NCBI GenBank assembly: GCA_003665825.1
Contig: QPFY01000011.1
Span: 992,001 to 1,056,000, forward strand
Source of the DNA: Microbotryum silenes-acaulis
Lineage: Eukaryota > Basidiomycota > Microbotryomycetes > Microbotryales > Microbotryaceae
Direction: 5' to 3'
DNA length: 64,000 nucleotides
The notes under the pieces are model-generated. The model saw only the letters and a list, made by a program, of their open reading frames with translations, was not told the origin of the DNA and made no database searches. Made by a program: the position numbers and the translations under genes. Of the stretch, positions 12,264 through 23,289 are shown in pieces; within the stretch, counting starts at the first letter, position 1, and each line of letters begins with the position of its first letter.

Positions 12264-12746
12264 TTGTGCGGCGCGTCTCTTGGCTTCCCCGCCGCGTCGC
12301 GTCGACGTCGTCTGTGCCATCATCGCCAATATCCTACATTCTCGGCACGGCTTGCTTCGACGAAACGTAGAGACCCGGATATCGATCTGTTTGATGATGA
12401 TTTTGAGCGAATGGCACCCCTCTTGGACGTGAGGGTGTCTGAGCTTTTCGCCTCCAGCTTTGACAAACCAGACACCCGGATACAGCTTTCATGGTCGACA
12501 GACGAGCCTCTCGAGTTTGAATCCCTTACTAGGCCGCTCGATGCTTTGAGAGACAAGTTGAAGATCGTGGAGCAATCCTTGCGGCACGTAGGCAAGGCCA
12601 CCAGTCTATCACTATCGGCTGCCTTTCGATGTCGAATCTGGCGGCATATAGATCGCGCTGAGCGCATGCGTTCGGTTGTTCTCAGTAGCCAAGAGTTGGT
12701 GAAGTTATCCGTGTGTCGGCATCGAAGATCAACGTCCCATCGTTAG
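12264..12746 (+). CDS. Doubtful ORF between inverted repeats
   Basis: A 160-codon open frame lies between the repeat arms. After a basic start it has an acidic patch (DIDLFDDDFERM) and a helix-prone stretch (LDALRDKLKIVEQSLRH). I recognise no domain. It could be an exon of a lineage-specific gene, cargo of a mobile element, or chance. No clear splice partners were found. Confidence 0.25.
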   Translation: MCGASLGFPAASRRRRLCHHRQYPTFSARLASTKRRDPDIDLFDDDFERMAPLLDVRVSELFASSFDKPDTRIQLSWSTDEPLEFESLTRPLDALRDKLKIVEQSLRHVGKATSLSLSAAFRCRIWRHIDRAERMRSVVLSSQELVKLSVCRHRRSTSHR

Positions 12747-13089
12747 AGCTCTGGAGGTGATGCCGTCACTGCTTGTTGACGAGCAATTACCCCCTCAATG
12801 AACCTGGGGGGGTTCGTAGATCTCACTGTAGCTAGCTTACTGCTTCGCAGAGTGACTACAATCGATCTTACCTCTCGTGGTACGTTACATGCATACCATG
12901 GCCACGTTAAATCATAGTCAAAGAGGTAGGCAGTAAGTGCAGGTGAGGAGCCCTCGGCGAAGCAGAACCGAAACGGCTGACGCGCGCGCGGGCTCCGGCG
13001 ATTCGGCCCGAGCGAAAAACGTCCGGACGGCGTTTTCGCGATTTTTGGAGATGTTTTAGAGCATTTGAAGCAATTCTAGAGCTATTTTT

Positions 13090-13206
13090 TGAGGCGCGTA
13101 GATGGACTGGACATTTTGGGGACTTTTTTGGGCGAAAATTCCAAAAAATGGTGGACAAATGAGGTCCAAAATCGGCGATTTTGCCGGATTTTACCTACGC
13201 GCCTCA
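13090..13206. mobile_element. 117-bp MITE-like element with 12-bp perfect terminal inverted repeats
   Basis: TGAGGCGCGTAG at 13090-13101 is matched by CTACGCGCCTCA at 13195-13206. The interior is AT-richer than its surroundings and noncoding. Sequence to the right (to 13238) continues the similarity with the reverse complement of 11931-11973. The 13101-13120 interior also resembles 11974-11995 (GACTGGACA then TTTTGGG). Target-site duplications are not obvious. Confidence 0.5.
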
Positions 13207-13389
13207 GGCTGGGCTTTCATGGGTCCTGCGTCGCGTAGTTGTCGCGTCAGGCTCGTGCCAGTACTGCTGAGCGCGAACTGTTCGCTTCCACTCTCCTGTC
13301 CTGTGCCTCACGGTTTGCGACCGATCCTATTGGATGGCCAGAAAATCGACGGCGGCGAGTTCGTGAGTTGAACATGCCCGCCAGCTCCG

Positions 13390-16300
13390 ATGTTGCGTTG
13401 GGCCAATACTGATTCTGTCCCTCTCCTCTTCCCATTCTCGACGATTCGGGCCACTTATTGTCCCCTTACCTCCGACCACCGGTCTTGCTGCCCTAGCGTC
13501 GCCTCGAGCAGTCAATCCACGGTCCCTCGTCAGACGTTGCTCTTGGCCTACTTCGCCAAGAGCTCTCCGACGCCTGCGCCTACGCCCACCCCTTCATCGG
13601 CAGAGACGCGTAACCGCCAGGTCCCGGTTACGAACGGATCACGACGCCCAGCGGCAGTAGCAACAACTGGATCACCAGCTTCCAGCAGCTCCGCACCTTC
13701 GTCACCCTCTCACACGACATTGAACATCCAAATCAAGGCCAAGCTGCCGAACGGTGCTTCACAGTCGTCGACAAGCATCAGAACCGAGGATCAGAGCCAG
13801 TCGGTCACCGCCAGCCCTTCCAGCAGCTCTGCGAACGACGATCCGGTCGCCTTGTTGAGCCGGTCCAGTCCCCACACCAAGCTACCGGATGCAAGTGGTT
13901 CCTCGCGATCCACGACGCCGCATACACCGACTCGGTCCACGATGAAGCAGCCGAACGGAATACACGTAAGTCAGCCCTACATACGGCGAGCTCGACACGC
14001 TGACACGCGTCTGAATTCTTGCTCGAGCGACCGCGATGTGAGGTTCTAATCCATTGTGTCGTGCATTGCCAGATCACCCCCAAGGCTTCGACGAGCCAGA
14101 TCGTTACAACACCGTCGAGCGGAATACGCACGACCCCAGCTCACGTGATTAGAGCGGGCAGCTCCACGGTTGAGAATGGCGCAGGCTGCTCTCCGGCCAA
14201 GCAAACGGGCGAGCTTTTACAGTCTGGTCCAGCCTCGAGCGCCAAGGGCAAAGGACGACAGGAGTCCATCGAAGACCAATTTCATGATCATCCTGATTCG
14301 GCGATGTCCGAGGACGATGCGGACCGAGACGACATGGAGCCGGACAGCTGTCCCGACTCGCAAGAGACCGAAGTTCCGCTGTGTTCCCAACCCTCGCAAG
14401 CTCGATCTCAGCGCATCCAGAGCCCGCAGACTCGACAGACAACCCCTCTTCCCGATTTTCGATCCGTGCCAGCGTCGCATTTCTACTCACCTCCGATAGC
14501 TCGTTCGATGGAAGCCGCACCCGTTCTCTCAGGCCACGGAACGTCGGCTCCCGTGAATCTGCCTGCAACAGGTGCTCCCATTGTCACGCCGAGTGGTGCG
14601 AACGGCGCGAGTAGAACTAGTCCGTCCTGGTCGTTAGTATCCCAGTCCAACACCAAAGCTCTCATGACACCAGATCGTTCGTCACCTTCTCGCTTTGTGC
14701 GCTCGCCGAGCAATTCTTCGCTCTCGTCTCTCGAACCGTCCCCTGTCAAGTCATCACGTTCGCCCGTCAAAATTGGCTCGCCGCCGACTCGCAAACCCCA
14801 CTCGTTCGTGCTCGAAGTGCCATTGGCACGTGTCCGCGATCGAACGACCTCGCTCACACCGCGCAGGAAGCGTAGCGCCCGCCCCTCCTCCTCCGACTCT
14901 GACGATAGCTCCGGCTCGGCGAGCGCAAGTGATTCAGACGACGAGGCGCTGAAAGCAGCGTTACTGCGAGCCGCGGCCCGCCGAGCGGAAGGCAAGGCGC
15001 TCAACTCAGAACCATCCAATTCTGTTGCCACATCGTACGATGGCGACGACAGACGACGATCATTTCGGCCGCGAGCGGCGCTGGGGGCATCGACGACGAA
15101 CGTCGTCAAGCCCAAGCACGACTTTGGCTTCGGAGGCTCCTCGTCAGCGACGCGAGGTGGCTTTTCGATCGCGGCCCTCAAACGCGAACGCGATGCCAAA
15201 GCCGCCCGTGGGGTCTCTGAAGCTTGGATTGAGGGCAAACGTCTCATGATGAACGCGAGCGACTCGGACTCGTCGGATGAGGACACCCTGGCCGACCCGT
15301 TCGCGTCGACGCTGACCGCGGATCAAGTTGACGAGATGGCCAAGGTCGCTGCGGACGTGGTCGTTGATCCTGACTTGGATCCGGAACTGATTGGATCTCC
15401 GGAGAAGCGGGATGCGAGCGACCGTTCCCGAGCAATGGCGCGTGTGCTCAAGGACGACTTAGGAAAGTCACCCGAGGCAAAATCGATTGACGAAGTTGTG
15501 CAGCAACGCGTCTGCTGGCGCAAGGAGACCAAGGCCACCGCCTGGACGAGGATGACTGATAGTGACGGTGACGGTGAAGAGATGACCGGACCTCTCACAG
15601 AAGCCATTTTAAGAGCCATCGAAGGTAAGTATAATTGTGCAAGTCTGTTTGCGACTCTATACTAAATTCCGGCTCATTCGCAGACGGGCGCCGCGATGCC
15701 TCGCGCTTTCCTGCACCGATTGTCCTGTTGCCTCGCCGCGCTCGACACTCGCTCGACGACTACAAAATAGGCGCGCAGCATCTCCTATCGCTGATCTGTC
15801 ATCCGCACACCAACTCCGAGCTCGCCGAGCGAGGGCATGCCCTACTGGACCGAATCATTGTCCGCGAGGCTTCGAGCGCCCCACCACGAGATGCGCTTTT
15901 TACAGCGCTTGAACTCGAAGAGCAGCTGAGAGTACTGGGCCTCAAGACCGATACGCTCTCCCACACAGACCCCGAGAGACTTCCCCCAAGCTCTCCTCTC
16001 ACGGATCTTGACGATGAGGACTCGACCCGTCAGCCCCAGCAACCTATCGTGACCGACGAGCAACGAGTCGCAGCGGTGACGAGGTTGGTTCGAGTCGCCC
16101 AGGCACTCGCATCCTCACGGTAAGTCGACTTTACCCGAGCGAGCCCCACAAATCAGCCAACTGAAATCATGTCAACATGCCACAGACCGAATTGCGTTCT
16201 AAGAACTTGCGATATTGCCCCTTTGGTCACCGTCTTTGTCCGGCTCGCGCTCGATCCGTCGGCGGCGCCGCTGCGGGGTTCCCTCGAAGCCGTTCTGAGG

Positions 16301-17266
16301 AGTCTGCTCGATGCCGTCTCTTTCCAGGACACCGCCACTGTAAGTGTGCATCGGTCTCGATCTGGTGTTTTGATCGACGCCAGACTAAACAACTCGTCTT
16401 TGCAAGCAGAGGAGGTCCATCTTTTCGAGACTGCTGGGCCTGTACCCCATCCGCGATGCCCATCTCCATGTCGAAGTGCTGCGCGCCTTGCCTCGACAGA
16501 GCGAGGTCGCCTTGAGCCTCAGAGCTGCGCTGGCCTGGGGCTGGCTGTTCAACGTCGAGGCAACCCCTTCCTCGAAGGAGCACGGTGTGAGTTCCTAGCG
16601 GCATATATTGTGATACTGCTCGCCCGCCCCAGTGCTGACCATGGGTATTCTCACGTTGGCCACAGCATCTCGACGACCCGCATCACCGGCAAACGCACCT
16701 CAAGGCTATGCTGCGCATGCTCACCTCGCCAAAGTCGGACGGACCGTTCATGGTCACCCGAGACGTCGACGATACGGTCTTGTACTACAACGCCCAGCTG
16801 CTGTCGATCGCTCTGTCGGATGTCGTGGAGGGTCTATACGACCCGGATCCTGAACAGCGTCGAGCGATCCGAGAGCTCGTCGAACAGATCTTCACGACGC
16901 TCAGTGGCATCGAGAACAGGATTCGTGAGTATGGCATCGTATCTCAGAGAGTCCAACTGTTTTTTAATGCTCATGCTGGTTTTGCTCTTGCTGTCTCTAG
17001 GAACGGACGTCCGCCATGGGAATCCGATGAGGAACCAAGCCAAGAACGCGTTGACCCGCGTCGCGCACGCTCTGACATATGCCTGGCGGGCAGCCAAAGG
17101 TCAGAACGCCGGTCTCGACTTCTCGAGCATCACCAATGCTACTATCGAGAATGAAGAGCAGCAGGGTGGCGGTCTTGGCGCGTCGACGGGCCCGAGGTTC
17201 CAGACGACGCTCGACTCGATATTCGCCAAGAGGCCCAGGTTGATCGAGGCCGGGGGTGGGGAATGA
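13390..17266 (+). CDS. Large nuclear-type protein with PIP-box-like motifs at both ends
   Basis: Seven exons (13390-13965, 14073-15624, 15684-16119, 16186-16339, 16410-16586, 16666-16924, 17001-17266) give 1139 aa; phases agree throughout. About 500 residues of Ser/Pro-rich disorder with acidic patches precede a helical C-terminal half. QTLLLAYF near residue 54 and QTTLDSIF about 18 residues from the end resemble PCNA-interacting boxes, although the second has one aromatic. Size and layout recall Smc5/6-loading factors of the Nse6/SLF2 (CANIN) type, but I see no decisive motif, so function is left open. The start is uncertain: the ATG at 13390 is used for lack of a better one, and an upstream intron could replace the first 50 residues. 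Confidence 0.65.
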
Positions 17267-17541
17267 GCGCCGTATCGGTGGGTAGAAGAAAAAGGGGTCT
17301 GTACTAGACTTTCATGCTTGTGCTTCTTTGCTTCGTTTTATTTGTTTTTGTGTTGAGTTGTTCCCATCATCGTAATCCGAGAAGTGCCGAGTTGTGCTAC
17401 GCGAAGATTCTGCCGCTTGTCAGCACCGTGCTGACCCGATTAGTCAGCCGAAAAAGTCGGGGGCGCCCGACCTGGCTGCCCGAGCCGAAATTCAGCTTGG
17501 TTTCATTCCAATCACTCCCCCTGGACAACCCTCAGCGCAGC

Positions 17542-18815
17542 ATGTCGGACGAAGCACCCATCAAGTTCATCAAGAAGCGGAAAGGTGCACCTACAGGCTT
17601 GAGGCAAAAGGAAGCCGTCGCCTCAACTTCGATCGCTGCTGTACCGTCAACTTCGACAACGAACGGCGACGGTGAAGCGCCAGTCGAGAGCGAAGTCATC
17701 CACGCGACCAAACGCCACCTCACCAGCCACCTCGTACAAGGCACAGCAGGCGCGATACGGAAACGAAAGGAGAAGGACGCGTTCGCGGATCTGTCGGATG
17801 AGGATGAGGAAGCTGCCGAGGCTGAGAGGACCAAGCAGACCGTCGGAGTTCGGTACTCGGCGACGACCAAACGGGAACGACGGAGGAGCAGTTCACCCCC
17901 TGCCGAAGTATCGGCCGAGTTGATCAAGTTGCAGCAACAGAGCAAGGGCAAGGACGGCGATAGATCGGCGAGGGACGTGCCGGATGATGGTTTGTACAGA
18001 GGTGCCAAGGCGACGCAGCATCAGGTGACCAAGTCGTTTGGACCCATCAAGGGCGGACCGGACAATGTGCGCCAAATCACCCTCGTCGATTACCAACCCG
18101 ATGTGTGCAAAGACTATAAAGGTGAGTCTACATCTCGCAGGGTTTGTGGAAGAGGGCTTGCCGTTTTCCGCAGCCTGCCTTTCGTCCACCTCGGCACTCT
18201 TGCTCAGCACGACTGCAGACACTAACGATTCCTCGGATCCCTTGGACAGAAACGGGCTTCTGCGGTTTTGGCGACTCGTGCAAGTTCTTACATGATCGAG
18301 GCGATTACCTCCACGGCTGGCAACTCGACAACTCGTTCCTCTCCTCCTCGGCCGCGGCCGGCTCCTTCCTCTCGAAGCAACACGCGCGAGATAACCCCGA
18401 CGAGCACGACGAGCAAGAACCCGTGGACGACCTCCCGTTCGCCTGCCTCATCTGTCGACAACCATTCGGTAAGGACCCAGTCGTCACACTGTGCGGGCAC
18501 TACTTTGATGCGGCGTGCGCGATCAAACGATTCGCCAAGACCGGCAAATGCTTTGCGTGTGGAACGAGCACGAACGGCGTCTTCAATCGCGCGACCAAGT
18601 TGATTGACAAGATCAAGGAGAGGGAGAAGCTGTTGGAGGAGGCCAAGGAACAGGAGAAGGAGTTTGAGGATGATGAAGGAGGGATTGAGATCGAGGGATT
18701 GGAAGAAGAGGCTGGAAGTGCGAGTCGAGCACGGCAGGAGGAGGAGGAAGAGGTGTACGAGGATGAGGAGCCGAGACCGGCCAAGAAACGTAGACCTATC
18801 ATTCAGATCATGTAA
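17542..18815 (+). CDS. CWC24: Pre-mRNA splicing factor Cwc24 (RNF113A family)
   Basis: Exons 17542-18121 and 18250-18815, intron 18122-18249, give 381 aa. A disordered, charged N-terminus is followed by a CCCH zinc finger assembled across the splice ([20 protein letters not shown]) and the linker RGDYLHGWQLD. A RING-type finger comes next: CLICRQPF, CGHYFDAAC, CFACG. This order is diagnostic of Cwc24, which binds the 5' splice site in the activated spliceosome before the first catalytic step. The C-terminus is an acidic coiled region ending in a basic KKRRP motif. The ORF extends upstream of 17542, but the ATG there matches the family start (MSDE...IKFIKKRK). Convergent with RPS2. Confidence 0.94.
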
Positions 18816-19132
18816 TGTGAGATTCTAGTTGAGGTTTTTTACAAACCACTGCGAGCAATGAGAGATCAAGAGCCCTGAGAGTCACGCAAACGCGCCGAAC
18901 ACGAGTACTCAGCGTAGGCGCCCTGGGCAGATGCGAGGCCAGTTCAAATCCATCAATTCAAATTCCCGGCAAACTGATCCAACTCAATCTCTCGCATCAC
19001 ACGTCGTTTTTTGGGGGCATAGGGGGGGAGCTGTTTATTGCACGTAGCGCTCGACTACTTTTGCCGTACTCGACACCAACCTAAAAGAGCACTTCCTTCA
19101 TGATCCCAGCCAACACACGACCACACCTGCGC

Positions 19133-20072
19133 TTAGAAGTTCTTCTTGGACGAGAGGGCCAAGTGCGACGAGAACTCATCGAAGGGGGTCTGGGAGAAAG
19201 GGATCTTCTCCCACAGGTCGGGGGTAAGGAAACCGTAGGTCTGCGAGATGGCGGCAAAGGTGGCCTTGATGAAGTTACCGAGGGTCGAGGTGTTACCACG
19301 CGACGCGGTGTAGCAATCCTCGACACCGGCGAGCTGGAGCATTCGCTTCGAGGCGGGGGCGGCGACGATACCGGTTCCTCGGGGTGCGGGGACGAGGCCG
19401 ACGTAGACGGATCCGACCTTGCCGTTGACCTTGCAGGGGACGGTGTGGGGCTCACCGAGCTTGTTGCCCCAGTAGCCGCGTCGGACGGGGACGACCGAGA
19501 GCTTGGCGAGGATGATGGCGCCTCGGATGGCGGTGGCGACTTCCTTGGCGCACTTGACACCGAGTCCGACGTGGCCGTCAAAGTCACCGATGGCGACGAA
19601 CGCCTTGAAGCGGGTGCGTTGACCGGCACGGGTCTGCTTTTGGACGGGCATGATTTGCATGACCTCGTCTGGAGTACACGGAGAGCGGGGTGTCAGTCAG
19701 TACTAGACGCGAAGTGTGGCGGGTCCGTGAATCGCACGGGCGTGAAACTGACCCTTGAGCTTGGGGAGAAGGATGTCAATGATTTGGTATTCCTTGACGG
19801 GGAGGGAGAAGAGGTAAATTTCCTCGATCGACTTGATCTTGCCGTCCTTCACGAGGCGACCGAGCTTGGTGACGGGAACCCTGTGGGGGACACCGGTTGC
19901 AGGAATGAGTGGTTGCTTTACGCGCCTACCACACATCCCCGCTCTCGCGGCCAACTCACCATTCACTCTCCTCATCCTTTCGGGCTCCACGACGGGGACC
20001 TCGACGAGGTCCTCGACGGTCACCGCGGCCTCGACCGAAACCGCCACGAGATTCACCAGCAGGTGCAGACAT
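19133..20072 (-). CDS. RPS2: 40S ribosomal protein uS5 (Rps2)
   Basis: Exons 19960-20072, 19753-19880 and 19133-19668 give 258 aa, the usual length. It has the RG-rich N-terminus (RGGFGRGRG) that is typically arginine-methylated. The conserved body follows: [26 protein letters not shown], the RNA-binding S5 domain ([16 protein letters not shown]), [10 protein letters not shown] and the C-terminal [14 protein letters not shown]. It sits near the mRNA entry channel and takes part in decoding fidelity. The start at 20072 is the only ATG giving the conserved MSAPA beginning. Confidence 0.97.
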
Positions 20073-21072
20073 GCTGTTGGTGGATGCAGAGCATAGGAGG
20101 GTCAGCAAGAGTTGCAAGTGATGGGGTGTTGTGGTCGTGGGTGTGCCAGTCGTAGTGTTCGTAGTCCTTCGCTGCTGCTGGTAGTGGAGTCTGCGGTAGT
20201 CGTGGCCGTCGAGGTCGCAAGACATTCGCTGCTGCTCGCTCAGTGCGCCGTGGCCCAGCGACGGTCGTTCGAGCGTGCAACAAACCCTGCAGCCACGCTC
20301 CCCACCTCCTCCCATCGCATCCGTTGTTCCCAGACCAGTCTCATGTCCATCCTATATACCCAGCCGTTCCAACGGTGTCCTACAAGACCGTGCATCCCAG
20401 CCCGTGCGAGTCGTGCGTCGCCGCTCATTTTTGCTCGCGGCCCGCCTCAGCGCTCGAGGCCCACACGCCCCAGCCAGCTCACACGCCCGCGACCGCACAC
20501 CGCACACCGCACACCGCACACCGCACACCGCAGACGGTCTCGCTGCCCCTCCCGTCGTCGTCGCATGTCGCACCACCGCAGGTCGAGTCGTGGCCTCGTC
20601 GAACACATTTGCTGCTCGTCCAATCCGTCACGAGAGGAAGGGGTGGGATACGTACATGTAAGGGAGATGAGTGGACGACGGCTTGTGCTAGCAACTACGG
20701 CAACTGGCCAGACACCAGGAAAGAAGCCCGTTTCCGACTCGCTTGCCCCAGGCGCGCCTCGCCCTTTCACTCTGCTCGTAAAATCAGCAGCGGCGCGTCG
20801 GTTGCGGAGCGGCATCGAGTGGAGCGCAATAAAATCCGCTCTGACGCCGGTTTTGGCCGGACGAAATCACTTCCCCTCAACGACAGCGGAGAAATGGGCG
20901 ATCGAACATAAGCAGTGCTAGGATCGCACATTCCGTGCTGTCTTCAATTTATGCAGTGTTCTAGTACTCTGGAAAGAAACAGAAGAACAGTCGGTGCACA
21001 ATTTAGCCGGGCCCGAAAATGAGAAAACCCCTAACTTAAGTCGATCGGCCGGCTTTCAAAGACCCCTTCGAG
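20073..21072. other. RPS2 upstream region and esterase 3' flank
   Basis: About 1 kb without a supported gene. It should contain the RPS2 promoter and 5' UTR, plus the 3' UTR of the esterase gene. It includes the heptanucleotide array at 20494-20528. Several overlapping ORFs here are products of that low-complexity sequence. Confidence 0.5.
20494..20528. repeat. CGCACAC heptanucleotide tandem array (5 units)
   Basis: Five perfect head-to-tail CGCACAC units lie about 420 bp upstream of the RPS2 start codon. CACCGC-like spacing on the other strand gives GTGTGCG units. Confidence 0.85.
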
Positions 21073-22402
21073 CTAGGATTGAAAGCCTTCGTTCAAAGCC
21101 TCAGCCTCCCTCCGAATCAATTCCTTTGCACTATCCATCACATCCTCAAGATTCATCACCGAATGCGTCGCCCCTTCCACGACCCAAGTCTCTACCTCGA
21201 CGCCCAAACTCTTCAATTTCTCCGCATACTTCAACGCCTCGGGCGCGAGGATGTCCTGACCCGCTACAGCGACGAATGTTTTAGGCACTAGAGCGAGTTC
21301 TGAGTCGGGTGCACAGTAGGGCGAAGCATCGGGGTGGGACCAGTCCGCTTCGTTGGGGAGGTACAAGCGACGGTACCACATCATTCGATCGGGGGATAAC
21401 CATGGCGCTTGGGTGTTGATGGTGTACTCTTTGATGGAAGAGTCGACGACGGGCGTGTTGAGCAGTTGGAAGGAGATCTTGATTGGCGGGGTGAGTTTGG
21501 GAGCCCTGTTGCATAGTATCGCAGAGAGGTTCCCTCCTCTGTCCGGGGGTAGGAATTATCTCAGCCTCCCTTCTAGGAACAGGGCTATTTTGGGTGACTC
21601 ACGCAGAAAAGCCACCGGTGGCAATTCGAGAGCTGTTCAAGTTGAGCTTGGTACAACCTTCGCCAACAACCCACTGCAGTGCATCAACCGCATCATCAAC
21701 CGCTGCGGGCCATGGGTGTTCAGGGGCGAGACGGTAGTCGACCGTGATGGTAACGCATTTGGCATCTGAAAGGGTCACGATGACGAGAATCGAGGAGGGA
21801 TGCAGAGACATGAGAACTTTCATGGAAACTTGTCTTCCATTGTGCCGATTCCTCACCTTGCGTCATGGCTGTGCAGATGTGGTTCTCACTGTCGAGGCCG
21901 CCGAGAACCCATCCTCCTGTGTGACGAGTTAAGATTTTTGGGTACATCGATCAGGAGCTGAGCAAATTCGGGGATGCCGTGGGTAGCACAACGAGTCATA
22001 CCAAGTTGGTGTTATACGCACCTCCATGGAACCTATTTTACACGACAAGATATGATATGTCGTCAGCTTTCCGATAGTGGATGCGCTGAACCTGAGTTTG
22101 ACTCACCAAAGCAGAACCGGCCATCCGTCCGCAGGGACTTCACCCAGTGGTGTCCAAGCCCTGACCTTGATATTCTCGCGACCAATGACAAACTCTTCCG
22201 TCTTGGCCACTTTCCTGATGTGGGACGATCCGGGCATCAAGCCTTTGCTCGCAGCGGCGCGGATCGAGGGTGAGTACGGCGTGTCCTCCGTTTTGGGCAT
22301 GTATATCACGTGTTCGTTGTGGAACTTTACATATTGCAGGTCCATCAAGGGGAGGACCGAGGGGTCAATCGGTTGGTGCTTCGTTCGATCTGAGGAGGAC
22401 AT
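21073..22402 (-). CDS. HSL-family alpha/beta-hydrolase (esterase/lipase)
   Basis: Five exons, 22107-22402, 22022-22032, 21857-21916, 21603-21765 and 21073-21538, give 331 aa with consistent phase. The second exon is only 11 nt and supplies FHGG of the oxyanion-hole motif HGGG; without it the motif and frame are lost. Other family marks: VDYRLAPEHPWPAAVDD, the nucleophile elbow GFSAGG (joined across a splice), Asp in GQDILAPE and His in EGATHSV. These give a complete Ser-Asp-His triad. It probably hydrolyses short-chain esters in the cytosol, as no signal peptide is evident. Substrate unknown. Its 5' end faces the DCTN5 gene, 887 bp away. Confidence 0.88.
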
Positions 22403-23289
22403 AGTGGCGGGAGGAGGGGTCTAATCGACCTCTATGGATGCTGCAGTACGGGAGAGCTCTAGTCGGACAAGAAGATGGAGAGGATAGGACGATGAGCGAG
22501 GCAAAGGCTGGATCGGAAGGTGCGAGTGGGGCCTGCGTAAGCTCGAAACCCTCCACTCTGTGGGGCTTAGTTGAGCTTAGGGCCTGCGCTTTCGGGGATT
22601 TGATTCGACTGAATCCCGATCAGGCTGTACATATATATGCGGAGCTTCTCGGACCGATTTTTGTAGGTTTGCTAACGTTGAATTCGCCCAAGATGATGAC
22701 CAAGATCAGCCTTCCTCAGCACTCAATTCGGTACTGAGGAAACACAATGCCTCCTGCACTTGTGTACTAGTAGGTCAGTATAAGTCAAAATCCGATTCCG
22801 TCCCGACTGAGCTCTGAGAGGGCCCCTCATTTTCAACCCGGAAGTGTCACTCATGCGCTCATTATATTAGACGGTGACCTCTTTTTACCCTGACTTGGCG
22901 GAGCAGAGCGAGTTGCAATTCATGCGCCGCCAAGCGACGGTGCAGGTTGATTGAAGCTCAATGCATAGCTAATCGACAGAAATCGGGAATTTCTCTGCAA
23001 TCCAATAAGGCGCTAAAATGCGCCATGGACCGTCCCCACCCTGACATAGTACCCGACATTGGCATGTGGCCCCGATTGGGCTTTCACCTCAACGGCCACC
23101 GCAAGGCGCGCGTCCGCAAGTGCAGGTCACGTGAGCTTTGCTCACCCGTGCACGACCGACCTCCTGACGCCAGGTTGCTCTTCCGCTTTGGCCCATCACC
23201 TGCGTGTCCTGCGCAAGCACACGTAGCTGGTCGAGCACCCTCATCGAACAAAGGCTTCGTCACCAGAATTCAAGCTCCACCTCCGCACG
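22403..23289. other. Shared upstream region of the esterase and dynactin p25 genes
   Basis: 887 bp separate two divergent start codons. A TATATATA-like run lies near 22629. No coding signal or known motif stands out. Confidence 0.45.

Larger units (their letters stand above)
10287..13389. other. Gene-poor, repeat-bearing region
   Basis: About 3.1 kb lacks any recognisable gene. It contains a duplicated 29-nt motif, three copies of a 12-mer (TGAGGCGCGTAG) in both orientations, a doubtful 160-codon ORF, and a consensus CRE-like TGACGTCA at 11400-11407. The structure is best read as eroded mobile-element sequence plus promoters of the flanking genes. Confidence 0.5.

Noticed and set aside
14483..15286. 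267-codon minus-strand open frame
   Set aside because: Antisense to the Ser-rich exon of the 13390-17266 gene; composition mirrors that exon.
18900..18980. Possible tRNA B-box (GTTCAAATCC) after CWC24
   Set aside because: No cloverleaf arms or A-box could be paired around it.
19100..20155. 351-codon + strand open frame
   Set aside because: It is antisense to all three RPS2 exons and arises from their codon bias; RPS2 matches its family end to end.
20494..20528. Tandem array considered as a CRISPR-like repeat
   Set aside because: Units are contiguous 7-mers without spacers in a eukaryotic genome; it is a simple tandem repeat.
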